Assembly (NCBI GenBank): GCA_963555705.1
Contig: OY743168.1
Coordinates: 100,023,925-100,087,924 of the forward strand
DNA: 64,000 nt
From: Ligustrum vulgare
Lineage: Eukaryota > Streptophyta > Magnoliopsida > Lamiales > Oleaceae
Direction of reading: 5' to 3'
In this document: piece after piece, positions 36,701-44,027 of the stretch
How positions within the stretch are numbered: the stretch's first letter is position 1
Layout: every line of letters begins with the position of its first letter
Made by a program: the position numbers and the translations under genes
The notes under the pieces: generated by a model
Database searches by the model: none
The model's input: only the letters and a program-made list of their open reading frames with translations
Told to the model about the DNA's origin: nothing

Positions 36701-39700
36701 CTCCACCCGGTCAGAATTTTCAGATAGAAGATTTAGAGTACATTTAATCACATCTCAACTCGCGATTCAAATGTCACACTCACCCCCCGTACATCTCATC
36801 AATGCACTATCAGGTATCTACTCCACACATTACCAAAAGATATACTCACATTCACACTCATTGCTAATGCATCACAAACCCACTATGCATGCCAATACAT
36901 TAAACACGGTAAAATCTGGTTACACACAAATTCATGTAAAGTAACATATCAAACAACTTGAAATGCTACACAAAACAATGCATCGAATTAAGTAATCACA
37001 CGCATGCAGAAAGGATCACATAGATGCACATGCAGTAACTAGGTTCCCTATTAATAAGGGTCACCCTCAATCACACTTAGGTCATAACTTGACTCAACTA
37101 CATTCGCCTCACCTCTCGCCTTCTCTCTCTGCTTATCCTTTTTCTTAGGACAGTCCCTTATGAAATGTCTGATCTTACCACAGCTGAAACATCGCTTGCC
37201 ACCCATACTGGACCTTGACCTGTCCCAACTCTTATCTCTATGCTTACCACCCTCATCACCCAAGTCATCACTCGAGTCACCACTGTTTTGAACAGGACAC
37301 TTTTGCTTAAAATGACCGCTCAACATATGTAATTCACCATTCCTCTTAACCTTGTTCTCAGCCTTAATTTCCATCTCCTTACTCCTAAGGGAATCTATGA
37401 CAATCTCAGGAGTCAGGTTGTCCCTACCATACTTAATTGCATTCTTAATCTCTCTAAATGATTCATGGATGGAATTAAGTAAAATGATGGACTTGTACAT
37501 TTCGGACACCTTTTCACCACAATTAACAATATCTTGCACAAGTTTATTAAACACATCCAAATTGTCATCTAGATCCTTTGTAGGATCCATTTTAAAGCTG
37601 AAAGTTTTTTTGAGTGAGTAAATTTTGTTAGAGGTAGTTTTAAGCAAATACAAGTCCTCTAACTTTTTTCAAAGTTCTTTCATGGTTTTAATTTTACCAA
37701 CTTTTCTCAAAACAACATCATATAGGTGTAAAATAATTGAAGTGTAAGCTAGCTCATCTAATTCTTGCTTTTGTTCCTTTGACAAATCAGCGGGATAAAT
37801 GCCGGTAATAGCTTTTGAAACTTTTTGTTGAACCAAAATTCCTTTCATTTTTTATTGCCAAATGGAAAAATCCCCTTTCCTATCGAAAATCCCCAAATCA
37901 AAACGTGTAGTCAATTTAAGACACAAAATGAACAAGAAATAACGAATTAACAAATAACCACAACAAGTAGTCCTAAAGTCAAAAGAAATATAACAGGATT
38001 AACAAAAGAACACAACAAACAGGAATTGTGTCAATACACAATCAAAGGATCGAACAAACAATTATGAGTAGCTTAACACCTCAAGCACGTAAGCATGTAA
38101 GACAATTAAAACCTAAATTCTAGCAACAGGCAATGGTTGCCAAGCAATGACAACCCCCAATCCTAATGACCAACCCACATGATGGTCTTCTATTGCAAGA
38201 ATTTAAAGAGGTTTCAGCCAATTTACCAGAGCGAACTTTCCGTGTCTGTAAAATCGAGAGATGCGAATTTTATCAAATTTAGGACCACCAGCTTTATCCC
38301 AAAATCAGCAACCAATGATCGATATCCGAACCACCAGGGGCAAAATCGTCTAAATCAAATTCCAAAACTTGAAAAAAAATCTAGTCGGAAGCCGCCAACG
38401 CGCCACCATTGGAGTCCACGCGCCGCTGCCCGAAAAACACGCCTCACTGGGAGGTGCGCATCAACCTGCTGGGATGCCGGTGTTGTTGGTTTCTCGATTG
38501 GAGCTGTCAACTGGCTGGAATCGAGGCTTTTTTTTTTCATCTGATTTTCGCACTCATTCTACCGTCAAATCAGCGATGAGGTGGTTCAGGTGGTGGTCCG
38601 AGCTCCCTCATATGATTGATTGTTTGGCCGAAAATGACCCAAAAACATTTGGCAGTTGTGGGTTCTTTGGACCGTTTCTTCACAAAATTTTCAGCAGTAT
38701 TTTGCCTATGTTTTTCTCCAATTTTCAGTGCCTATTTCAGCCCAAAATCATGCCAATAGCTCTAATACCATGTTGAAAATATCGTTGGGTTTTCGATATA
38801 CCTCTGGGCTTAGTAAGCTCTCAAAGATCGACATCTCGACTTCAAGTTCGACTTAACAACACACAACCTTGGTTGCACCGATGTGAGAGGAAAAAGAAAA
38901 TTAACAGCAATGGTGACTACTAAGCAAGAATCCAATAATCAGGTTGCTCACGTTTTCTCCCTCTGATTTCAAATTCTCAGATGCCAGCAAAGGAGCAAAT
39001 GGGGGTTATATTAGGTTTGGGCTAGGGCACCACAAAGAATGGGCCAATAATCCAAGACCCAAGTCCAATACATATAACCACAAAATGGCCCAACAGCTAA
39101 CCAGTCCAAATGCTATGCCTATAACCACCATAATTGGGCTGTCCAAGTGGGCCAGGAGCAATTACTAATTAAGTTACTTCGAGTGGCCCTGAGTCGCTAT
39201 CGAGCCAAACTATTCATCGAGGTGTCGATATTATTCCCACATCTATTTTACATCATCGCCCGAATTTATTGGGTATAAAAAAACCCAATAGAAGCAAATC
39301 TCAAAAAGCTGAGGGCAAGAGCAAAATGGACTAAAAGTGCATTTAAGAAAAACCATGCAAATCAAACTTTAAACTTTATAGGTAAGAACGCTAACGATTA
39401 TTCTTGAACAAAGATATGAATGTTCAAACTAGTGAATAAAGCGTGAGCAACATAATTAGTTAGAAACTAAACACTTAGTAATTGCCACATGGCATCAACA
39501 AAAAAGACACAAAAGCCCCCAAGGTCTCAATAGAAGTCCATAAATAAAGGCATTCAATATTTTGAATCTCCCTACAAAATAGTAATTTCTTTTCTTGCTC
39601 CTACGTGAGCATCAAATCAGAGAGTTTTGGAGAGGAAAAAACTGGCTAGATGAGGGGAATTTGTTGATCAATATTTCATGGTCAGCTGTTGTCATGGGAA

Positions 39701-42700
39701 CAAAATGTGTGACGTCCCGAGTTCCGAGAAACGCGGGAACGTTACTTTTCTAAATTTTTTTGAATAAACTTTATTGCGGAAAATGACTAAATATTAAATA
39801 TCACATTTAATGAATAAAAGTTTAGCGATAATTCAGATTAAATAAAATAATTCGTACAAACTATTAAAATGAAAATTCTTGATAAAATGAAATGATTGTT
39901 TCGAAATCCACGACATTCAAAATTAATATCAAATTTATAATTGTTGTCATTGCCCATCACTCGTCACCGTCACCGAAATCTGCAAAATTGTTAAATCAAC
40001 GGGGTGAGCATTTCAAGATGAAATATTCAGTAAACTCAACTCCAATAATTAATCTACAAGATAATTGGACAAGTAATCATGCAAATAATGTAGTGATATT
40101 TCTTTTCTTATTCATAAGCATCAATAAATGAGTGCAGATGAACACATTCTTTTCTTGTCTCATGCTAGCAGATAAGTTATGACGTGCATAACATAAATTC
40201 TCAAATTTATCTCATACGAGATATTCTTTTCTTTTCTTATGCAATTAAGCATATAACAATCACACAAATCCACATAATCACGTGCAATTATAATATAAAT
40301 CAATTAGTGGGGGCGAGTCTACCTTTAACTTTACGAGTTCTCAAAAGTGGAGCGGGAAGTACGTCAAACTCTTAATTCTCCAAATGATTCGTCTAGCCAA
40401 GAAAATTAATTAAATTAGTATTTTTGAACTTGAATTTAAAGTAAATAAAATATAATGATCTAAATGAAATTTTAAGAGAATTGAAATTAGAATTTAGGGA
40501 CTGAAGTAGACTTTTCGAAAATAATAGGGCTGATTCGTTAATTCTAGAAACATTTGTAACTGAATAGAAGATATTTTAAAAGAAGGGACTGAAATGAATA
40601 TATTTCAAAACTTGGGGCTGAAAGGGCAAATTTTGAAAACTTAATATTTATAAAAACATTTTATCTCTCTCTTTCTCAAATCAGACGAGGGAGACGCAGG
40701 GAGGTCGCGAGGGCGACGACGGAAAGGAGGGACTCTGCCCTCCGGTTTCCACCGCCGACCGGAGGGGCCGGTAGCGCCACCTTCGCGTGGCGGCACTGAT
40801 GCGGTTGGGGGTGAATTTGGTTCGTATGTGGGTGTGAAATAGGAGCAAACCGAGGCTTGAGGTTCAGGTTTTGGGCTGCGAGGTCGTGGATTTCCGGCGT
40901 TTAATCCGGTTAGCAGGTGGCGGTAGGTAAATGTTTGGCTTTTTTCTTGATTTATTGGTTTTTCTTTGGGTTGTTCTGATTTGGGATTGGAGTTGGGTAG
41001 TGGCGTCGATGGAGGTGCTATTGTGGCGGTGTTATTAGGAAGGGGTTGCGAACGGTGGCAGTGGTGGTTTGGTAGCGGTTGTGGCTGGTGTTTGATGGTT
41101 CTGATTTTTGGTGGTAGTTTGGTGAAAGGGCTGTGTGTGGTTGTGCTTGGTGATCTGATTGCAGGAGTTGATGATGTGAATATGGGAGGGGCAGTGTCGA
41201 TGGCCAGTGGTTTGGGAGTTTTAGTGATGGGGGTGGTTCGGTGCTGTAGTGTGGGGTTGCAGGCGTTGGGTTTGACTGGGAGGGATGGAGGAGGCTGGTT
41301 GTGGTGGTGTTGTGAAACCATTTCAGTAGAGTGGGAGAGAAAACTATACCAGAAGATCGTTTGGCTTGAGGTGAGTTCGTGTGGGAGGGGAAAAATGGAG
41401 TATATGTTACAGTCCGTTTTGCTGAAGTTGGTAGATTGCTTGTGTTCACCTGATTGGGATGAATTGCAGGAATTGCATGATTGTAAAATGTCATTTTAGG
41501 AAGTATGAGGGAGAGAATCAGGGGTGTGAAGATGGAAGGGGAGGTGGAATTATTGGAAATTAAGGATCATCGCTGAAATGCTAGAGATTGAAATCTAAAA
41601 ATGGAAGATTGCTGGTGTTCGTCTGACTGGAAAAATTGTAGGGAAATGCTGAGTGATATATGTTATTTTTAGGGGTAAATTTTATGGAAATGTGGGGAAA
41701 ATAATTGTTCCTACCAATTAGAATTGTGATGAATGGCTAAGTTTGGGGATTAAAGCAAATTTAAATTGGACAAGGTTAAAAATATGGAAATACATGAATT
41801 GAGACTTTAAAATCATTAAAATTTGAATTAATATTTAAAATGGTGACATTGGAATATTTTAAATAAAATTCGGAAATTTAATTATGATGAAAATTAATTT
41901 AATTTCATTTATAATTTGGCTAGACGAATACTCCTTTTAAATTAAATGGAAAAAGTCGTAATGACGCGCATTTAAAATTCTAAAAATATTTTATTTAGAA
42001 AAATTTGAAAATTCCCGGTCGCTACAAAATGTATGGGATAAAATATTAGAATTCCACGATGTTTTATATGCTTAATGCCTTTCAACTTTTAATAAGAGAT
42101 GATGTCAACTTTTACGTCATTATTATTTTTATAGGAGATGTGTACACAGTTCCTGGAAGATGCGTCTTTGTTTGAAATTGTTTTATGATGACTTAAATTT
42201 TTTATGAAGAAAATGGAACTGAAATATTTCTTATTATTGCTGTAGAAAGAAGATACAGAATTAGAGCATATTTTGCTAAGCATAAAAATAAGTAAAGTTA
42301 CTTAATTGTGTTCAATCAATCTTTTCAACTAAAAAAATTACTTATTTCGAAAGTAACCCTTACCTCATTAGCAGAATATATATATATATTCATAGCAGGT
42401 AATTGACAAGAATCCCAATTTTATAATCAGTAAGTCCAGCTATTTTCTTCATTTTCTTATTTGGATTTCTGTAAAAACAAGTTTATTTATCTCGGGCAAC
42501 CAATAACAATTTGATCTTCTTGTTTTCCTTTTTCCTTGATCTTACGTTCTATTTTGTTTTCCTTTGCTCTACATTATTAGTTGTGTTCAGCCAAAAATGA
42601 TTATTTTCCTTGAGCGTCTGATGCCTTAGGTTCATTCATATTTTTGGTTTTCATATACTCTCCTTCTGAACCCTAAGATTGTCGGTGCTGAGATTGTAAG

Positions 42701-43290
42701 CTCTAGTTTGCCTGGTATTATGTGGCGGTGTTCCATGTCCTAGCTCTTGATCTACAGTCTTGTTATTTGGTCAAAGTTTTAGTTGATCATGTAAAGCCAA
42801 TTTCGCTCTTTCACGCGTTTTTGATGTGTGCAAAGGTGGGAGAGGATAAAGATTTCTCAGCGGTGACAAGTGTGGAACTGAAAAAACTCTTCCCTGACAA
42901 GAAGGTATTAATAACATTTTAGTCATAATTGCTGTTTCATTAGAAGTTATGCTAGAATAGTGGTTGATTCCAAGCTTTTCATATTTTCAAGAAAGATCTG
43001 CTCACCTATAAAAAAATAAATAAAAAAATAATAATCCATGACCCAGTATATGTTCTCATATTATCTTTTTCCAGGTTATCAAGGTCACAGAAATGAATTT
43101 GTCAGCCAACCAAGAAAGAAGAGAGGTGGAGGAGAAGAGGCTAGACTGGAAATTTGAAGGCACTCCGGAAGAGCTCACTGCAGTGAAAGGAGGAGGAGTT
43201 GATCCCGTGAAGCTGGTCGTAGAACTTGCTCCAATGGAGATACGAACATTTGTCATTGAGTTTGATTACCACAAAACTTTTGCTTCTTGA
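9745..43290 (+). CDS. Lysosomal/vacuolar-type alpha-mannosidase (GH38), 29 exons, 1020 aa
   Basis: Hydrolyses terminal alpha-mannose from N-glycans in the vacuole, secretory route or cell wall (family knowledge). Exons: 9745-9960, 10035-10118, 10257-10345, 10448-10622, 10853-10972, 11314-11397, 11476-11547, 11751-11864, 12013-12113, 12224-12317, 12415-12582, 12742-12831, 14247-14312, 14439-14495, 24825-25044, 25152-25291, 25616-25684, 25835-25894, 26025-26096, 26826-26873, 26975-27094, 27746-27811, 28029-28141, 28224-28308, 28786-28896, 28974-29069, 29160-29207, 42836-42904, 43075-43290. They sum to 3063 nt with no stop or frameshift. Residues 5-21 form a hydrophobic leader. HSHDDVGW (49-56) supplies zinc ligands His51 and Asp53. 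WQIDPFGHS carries the expected nucleophile Asp173. HHDAVSGT (413-420) supplies the third histidine. Length fits plant homologues (about 1020 aa). Introns 2 and 12 have GC donors. Exon ends were set by splice signals and similarity, not by transcripts. Which plant paralogue this is cannot be told. Confidence 0.93.
10119..10256 (+). other. Intron 2 with GC-AG splice sites
   Basis: The coding frame VYVEM/AFFQRWW requires splicing at ATG/GCAAGT and TCAG/GCATTT. The donor matches the extended consensus of functional GC-AG introns (GCAAGT). No GT donor in the vicinity restores the conserved residues. Confidence 0.75.
13083..14056. mobile_element. Non-autonomous hAT-type element in intron 12
   Basis: The ends are CAGTGGCGGACACA and, reversed, CATTGGCGGAACCA. 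Both sides are flanked by the same 8 bases, TTCATATA (13075-13082 and 14057-14064). Terminal inverted repeats plus an 8-bp target duplication are the signature of the hAT superfamily. No transposase is present. A smaller inverted-repeat element is nested at 13330-13504. Confidence 0.8.
13330..13504. mobile_element. MITE nested in the hAT-type element
   Basis: About 175 bp with long imperfect inverted ends. The left end reads TAGAATAATGCTATATCTCA and the right end reversed reads TAGAGTAATGTTATTTATCT; both continue with AAGTTGAGAT-like sequence. No open frame of note. The superfamily cannot be set without a clear target duplication. Confidence 0.55.
14866..15506 (-). mobile_element. Remnant of a DUF659/BED-type hAT element
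   Basis: On the minus strand, 15212-15036 reads as 58 codons starting [16 protein letters not shown] and ending in an acidic tail. It resembles the C-terminal tail of BED/DUF659 hAT transposases, which often ends with LDVANLSL-like and acidic sequence. Possible inverted ends are AAGAAGCATGG at about 14863 and, reversed, AAGAAGCACGG at about 15505. No target duplication was found and the rest of the transposase is missing. Confidence 0.4.
15846..16037 (+). repeat. 5' LTR of the Copia element
   Basis: 192 bp, starts TGTTGAAATCCC, ends TCTTTCATCA. It differs from the 3' LTR by C/T, A/G and C/A substitutions, with no length change. Confidence 0.95.
16038..16050 (+). other. Copia primer-binding site (initiator tRNA-Met)
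   Basis: TGGTATCAGAGCC directly follows the LTR; it is complementary to the 3' end of plant initiator tRNA-Met, the standard Copia primer. Confidence 0.9.
16051..17430 (+). pseudogene. Copia gag and protease, frameshifted
   Basis: The ATG at 16051 immediately follows the primer-binding site and is chosen over an upstream ATG within the LTR. Residues 30-75 have the Copia gag N-terminal pattern ([20 protein letters not shown]), followed by a UBN2-type capsid region ([19 protein letters not shown]). The CCHC zinc knuckle ([14 protein letters not shown], 16992-17033) lies in a different frame from the N-terminal part, so a shift occurs shortly before it. Protease follows in the knuckle frame with [13 protein letters not shown] at about 17274-17312. 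A further shift lies near 17335-17345. Confidence 0.88.
17426..20469 (+). pseudogene. Copia integrase, RT and RNase H, interrupted
   Basis: The pre-integrase domain shows [13 protein letters not shown] and CEICQLAKH. The integrase core keeps D-D-E in HSDVWG, SDNGTEY and [11 protein letters not shown]. Frames change near 18765 and 18890. RT starts about 18960 ([16 protein letters not shown]). An in-frame TGA near 19255 lies where the family has Trp ([18 protein letters not shown]). Catalytic YVDD is at about 19519-19530. Another stop lies at 19558. RNase H runs to about 20469 with DADWTG, STTGYC, CDNKAAI and [10 protein letters not shown], broken near 20121. Domain order protease-integrase-RT-RNase H defines Copia. 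Confidence 0.9.
20477..20668 (+). repeat. 3' LTR of the Copia element
   Basis: 192 bp, 189 identical to the 5' LTR. Preceded by the polypurine tract GGGGAG (20471-20476) and followed by the target duplication AAAAT. Confidence 0.95.
21917..22075 (+). mobile_element. SINE-like sequence with tRNA-type Pol III boxes
   Basis: TAGCTTAGTGGT (about 21924-21935) matches the A box with one difference. GGTTCAAGTCC (about 21976-21986) matches the B box with one difference. The spacing of about 50 bp is right for a tRNA-derived promoter. No cloverleaf with a proper acceptor stem could be formed by eye, so it is not called as a tRNA gene. Confidence 0.4.
21917..22808. mobile_element. Insertion inside the hAT transposase
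   Basis: The transposase reads up to VVGGS at about 22809 and resumes at about 21915, so roughly 890 bp of foreign sequence lies between. It includes a tRNA-like SINE head (21917-22075). Further on, related GGGTACGGGTATGGG-like motifs appear in opposite orientation near 22145 and 22770. The two ends may be different elements. Confidence 0.5.
24511..24524 (-). repeat. Terminal inverted repeat of the TTF-type hAT element
   Basis: On the minus strand the element starts CAGGGGCGGATTTA, a form common among plant hAT ends, about 620 bp upstream of the zinc finger region. The next bases, ATTAGCAA, would be the 8-bp target copy, but no matching copy next to another terminus was found. Confidence 0.5.
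26141..26298. mobile_element. Tourist-like MITE (family B, copy 1) in intron 19
   Basis: Ends GATCCTATTTGGTAA and, reversed, GCCCTTATTTGGTGG; flanked by TAA on both sides (26138-26140 and 26299-26301). A 3-bp TAA/TTA duplication and TTTGG-type ends fit PIF/Harbinger MITEs. Related to the copy at 27177-27339 throughout. Confidence 0.65.
26390..26548. mobile_element. Tourist-like MITE (family A, copy) in intron 19
   Basis: The right end reversed reads GCCTCCGTTTGGAAC; the left end is degenerate (GCATGTGTTCGGTAAA). It shares the internal stretch CACACACATTTTCTC with the copy at 32971-33124 and, in opposite orientation, a related stretch with 43876-44027. Confidence 0.6.
27177..27339. mobile_element. 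Tourist-like MITE (family B, copy 2) in intron 21
   Basis: Ends GCCCCTATTTGGTAC and, reversed, GCCTCTGTTTGATGG; flanks TAA and TTA. Internal sequence (AATCTAAATTTTAATC, TTATCAAAAATTACTAAAAA) parallels copy 1 in intron 19. Confidence 0.65.
29594..29900 (+). repeat. 5' LTR of an old gypsy element in intron 27
   Basis: Starts TGTTATACCCGTATAAGC and ends GATCAATATTTCA. Its partner is split: TGTTATACTCGTATAAGC at 35617-35634 and the rest at 39291-39678, separated by the gag-only Copia insertion. Shared blocks include CACATGGCATCA and AGTGCATTTAAGAAA. The pair is clearly diverged, so the element is old. Confidence 0.7.
29901..30287. other. Leader of the old gypsy element, no gene
   Basis: Follows the 5' LTR. 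No intact primer-binding site could be recognised and no coding sequence is seen. Confidence 0.4.
30288..32260 (+). pseudogene. Decayed gypsy pol (protease to RNase H)
   Basis: Fragments in varying frames. Protease-like [18 protein letters not shown] lies at about 30350-30405. RT begins near 31030 ([21 protein letters not shown]). A YIDD-like catalytic site lies near 31462 (GYIDDMLI). Traces of RNase H follow to about 32260. Many stops and deletions. Flanking LTRs (29594 and 35617/39291) assign it to the old gypsy element. No integrase is seen; the right-hand part was replaced by later insertions. Confidence 0.75.
32460..32918. mobile_element. GAGCC-rich non-autonomous hAT-type element
   Basis: 459 bp with ends TAGGGATGTCAACGAGCCG and, reversed, TAGGGATGGCAAAACGGCTCG-like sequence. 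The flanks CATAAAGA (32452-32459) and CATAAGGA (32919-32926) form an 8-bp target duplication with one change. The interior is a dense mix of GAGCC, CTCGAGC and GCTCG motifs on both strands, which makes it strongly self-complementary. Frames running through it are artefacts of this composition. Confidence 0.7.
32971..33124. mobile_element. Tourist-like MITE (family A) in intron 27
   Basis: Ends GCCTCCGTTTGGCAAA and, reversed, GCCTCTGTTTGTTAAA, flanked by TAA on both sides (32968-32970, 33125-33127). It shares internal sequence with 26390-26548. Confidence 0.7.
33140..34830 (-). pseudogene. LINE (non-LTR) reverse transcriptase fragment
   Basis: Read on the minus strand: RT N-terminal remnants near 34830-34720 ([14 protein letters not shown]), a deletion, then the catalytic FADD region near 34665-34640 ([11 protein letters not shown]). 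RT thumb follows ([45 protein letters not shown]), then [21 protein letters not shown] zf-RVT domain lies at 33569-33300 ([27 protein letters not shown]). Frames are broken repeatedly and the 5' half (endonuclease) is absent. No poly(A) tail is visible at the low-coordinate end. Confidence 0.85.
34831..35434. other. No gene seen
   Basis: AT-rich intronic DNA between the LINE fragment and a MITE. No coding content recognised. Confidence 0.4.
35435..35580. mobile_element. Degenerate Tourist-like MITE (family A)
   Basis: The left end GCCTTTGTTTGGTAAC is preceded by TTA. The right end (TTTTACCAAACATATC) is degenerate. Internal TTATAAACAAG-like stretches resemble the copy at 43876-44027. Confidence 0.45.
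35635..36139 (-). repeat. 3' LTR of the gag-only Copia derivative
   Basis: On the minus strand it starts TGGTTGAGTTTTTGATACCC and ends ATATTTTCAACA. It matches 38771-39290 closely over blocks such as GGGTTATATTAGGTTTGGGC. The purine tract lies at about 36140-36150. Confidence 0.85.
37051..37900 (-). pseudogene. Copia gag (UBN2 domain and CCHC knuckle)
   Basis: On the minus strand, an N-terminal part from about 37849 ([18 protein letters not shown]) is followed by the capsid-like UBN2 region ([39 protein letters not shown]) and, near 37200-37155, the zinc knuckle [15 protein letters not shown] basic linker and the end [20 protein letters not shown] follow. A break near 37665 separates the first part from the 200-codon open frame at 37653-37051. 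It could supply or resemble a capsid; no pol follows it. Confidence 0.82.
38758..38770 (-). other. Primer-binding site of the gag-only Copia derivative
   Basis: On the minus strand, TGGTATTAGAGCT directly follows the 5' LTR; it differs by one base from the Met-tRNA primer site. This fixes the minus-strand orientation. Confidence 0.8.
38771..39290 (-). repeat. 5' LTR of the gag-only Copia derivative
   Basis: Its plus-strand start TGTTGAAAATATCG corresponds to the LTR's minus-strand end. The outer end has mutated (TATTGGG where the other LTR has TGGTTGAG). Otherwise collinear with 35635-36139. Confidence 0.85.
39291..39678 (+). repeat. Second part of the old gypsy 3' LTR
   Basis: Continues the LTR that starts at 35617-35634 and was split by the Copia derivative. 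Matches 29605-29900, for example CACATGGCATCA and TTGTTGATCAATATTTCA. About 100 bp near 39350-39475 have no counterpart in the left LTR. Confidence 0.7.
39708..42026 (+). mobile_element. Solo LTR, about 2.3 kb
   Basis: Starts TGTGACGTCCCGAGTTCC and ends CCCGGTCGCTACA. Flanked by the 5-bp duplication AAATG (39703-39707 and 42027-42031). No primer site, purine tract or pol is inside, so it is best explained as a solo LTR of a gypsy element with long LTRs. The middle part (40680-41490) is GC-rich and holds overlapping open frames on both strands without known domains, typical of a long LTR leader. Orientation is tentative. Confidence 0.75.
42836..43290 (+). other. Mannosidase exons 28-29 and stop codon
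   Basis: Exon 28 (23 codons, VGEDKDFS...LFPDKK) and exon 29 (71 codons plus TGA at 43288-43290) finish the protein with [16 protein letters not shown], the conserved C-terminal strand of plant GH38 enzymes. They lie 13.6 kb from exon 27. The short tail DYHKTFAS after the conserved end is ordinary variation. Confidence 0.92.
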
Positions 43291-43875
43291 GAGACTGAGT
43301 TTTACACGTTTCCAAACACCTCTTATATGTCAAACTTGTTACCGTTATATGGAAATATAACTTGGAACATAAAATTAAAGAATTTAATAGAATAAGTTTC
43401 TAGGTTAACATACATTCATTTTGAAGGTAATGTTTGAAATCCACCATTGTTAATTACTTTTTAGAGTTGTTACAGCTAGTTCCTTCCCCAGAATTCAGAT
43501 TCCTAGGACATTTGCATTGTTCTAGTTGTAACGAAATTGATATGTTGTCCACGATGGACGACTCTAATGCTGTTCACCGAACACGTGACAGCTTAGCATT
43601 GGAGGATGCCGAGCTGTCCTATGTAATGTGCATATGGGTAGTTCGGCATCTTTAATGTCGAGTCGCCATGTGTCAGTTAGGTAACATAAGAGCTGCCTAT
43701 CGTAGGCAACATATAAGAGTTGCTACTTGTAAAGTAGAATGTCAAACTTTTGTTGGATGGATCATCCAAACATTTATATGCTTTATAGCCTAAGCATGTC
43801 TTGCAAAATGGTGCATTGTTCGAGCATGTCAATCTTGAAATCACTGTTTGTTTGAGTTTTAGTTGGATCGAATTT
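43291..43875 (+). other. Mannosidase 3' flank and probable 3' UTR
   Basis: Non-coding. AATAAG and AATTTAATAGAATAAG-type A-rich signals near 43375-43395 could serve in polyadenylation. The rest shows no coding content. Confidence 0.4.
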
Positions 43876-44027
43876 GCCTCCGTTTGGTAATACTGTTTGG
43901 TTTATAAACTTGTTTATTTATGATTTTGAAGTAAAAAGTAATGGTTGAAAATTGGAGAGAAAATGTGTGTTGTTAAAAAGTGATTTGAGAAATTGTTATA
44001 AACAAAAAAGATTTTACCAAACGGATG
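43876..44027. mobile_element. Tourist-like MITE (family A) downstream of the gene
   Basis: Ends GCCTCCGTTTGGTAAT and, reversed, ACATCCGTTTGGTAAA. The interior (AAAATGTGTG, TTAAAAAGTGATTTG) is the reverse of the intron 19 and intron 27 copies, so it is in opposite orientation. Confidence 0.65.

Larger units (their letters stand above)
35635..39290 (-). mobile_element. Gag-only Copia derivative (TR-GAG type), minus strand
   Basis: About 3.66 kb. It has LTRs of about 505 and 520 bp, a Met-tRNA-type primer site next to the right LTR on the minus strand, a Copia gag with zinc knuckle, and a purine tract (AAGGTGGAGAT on the minus strand) next to the left LTR. No protease, integrase, RT or RNase H is present, and the space between gag and the 3' LTR is only 0.9 kb. 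The flanks TAAGC (35630-35634) and GAAGC (39291-39295) look like a 5-bp target duplication with one change. It interrupts the 3' LTR of the old gypsy element. Confidence 0.8.
29208..42835 (+). other. Mannosidase intron 27 (13.6 kb), nested transposons
   Basis: Donor GAG/GTCTTA, acceptor AAAG/GTGGGA. It holds an old gypsy element, a GAGCC-rich hAT-type element, MITEs, a LINE fragment, a gag-only Copia derivative and a solo LTR. 29208-29593 and 42032-42835 are AT-rich with nothing recognised. Confidence 0.85.

Noticed and set aside
40641..41321. 226-codon proline-rich minus-strand frame and an overlapping + frame
   Set aside because: They lie inside a solo LTR with target duplication, have no domain and arise from biased GC-rich sequence.
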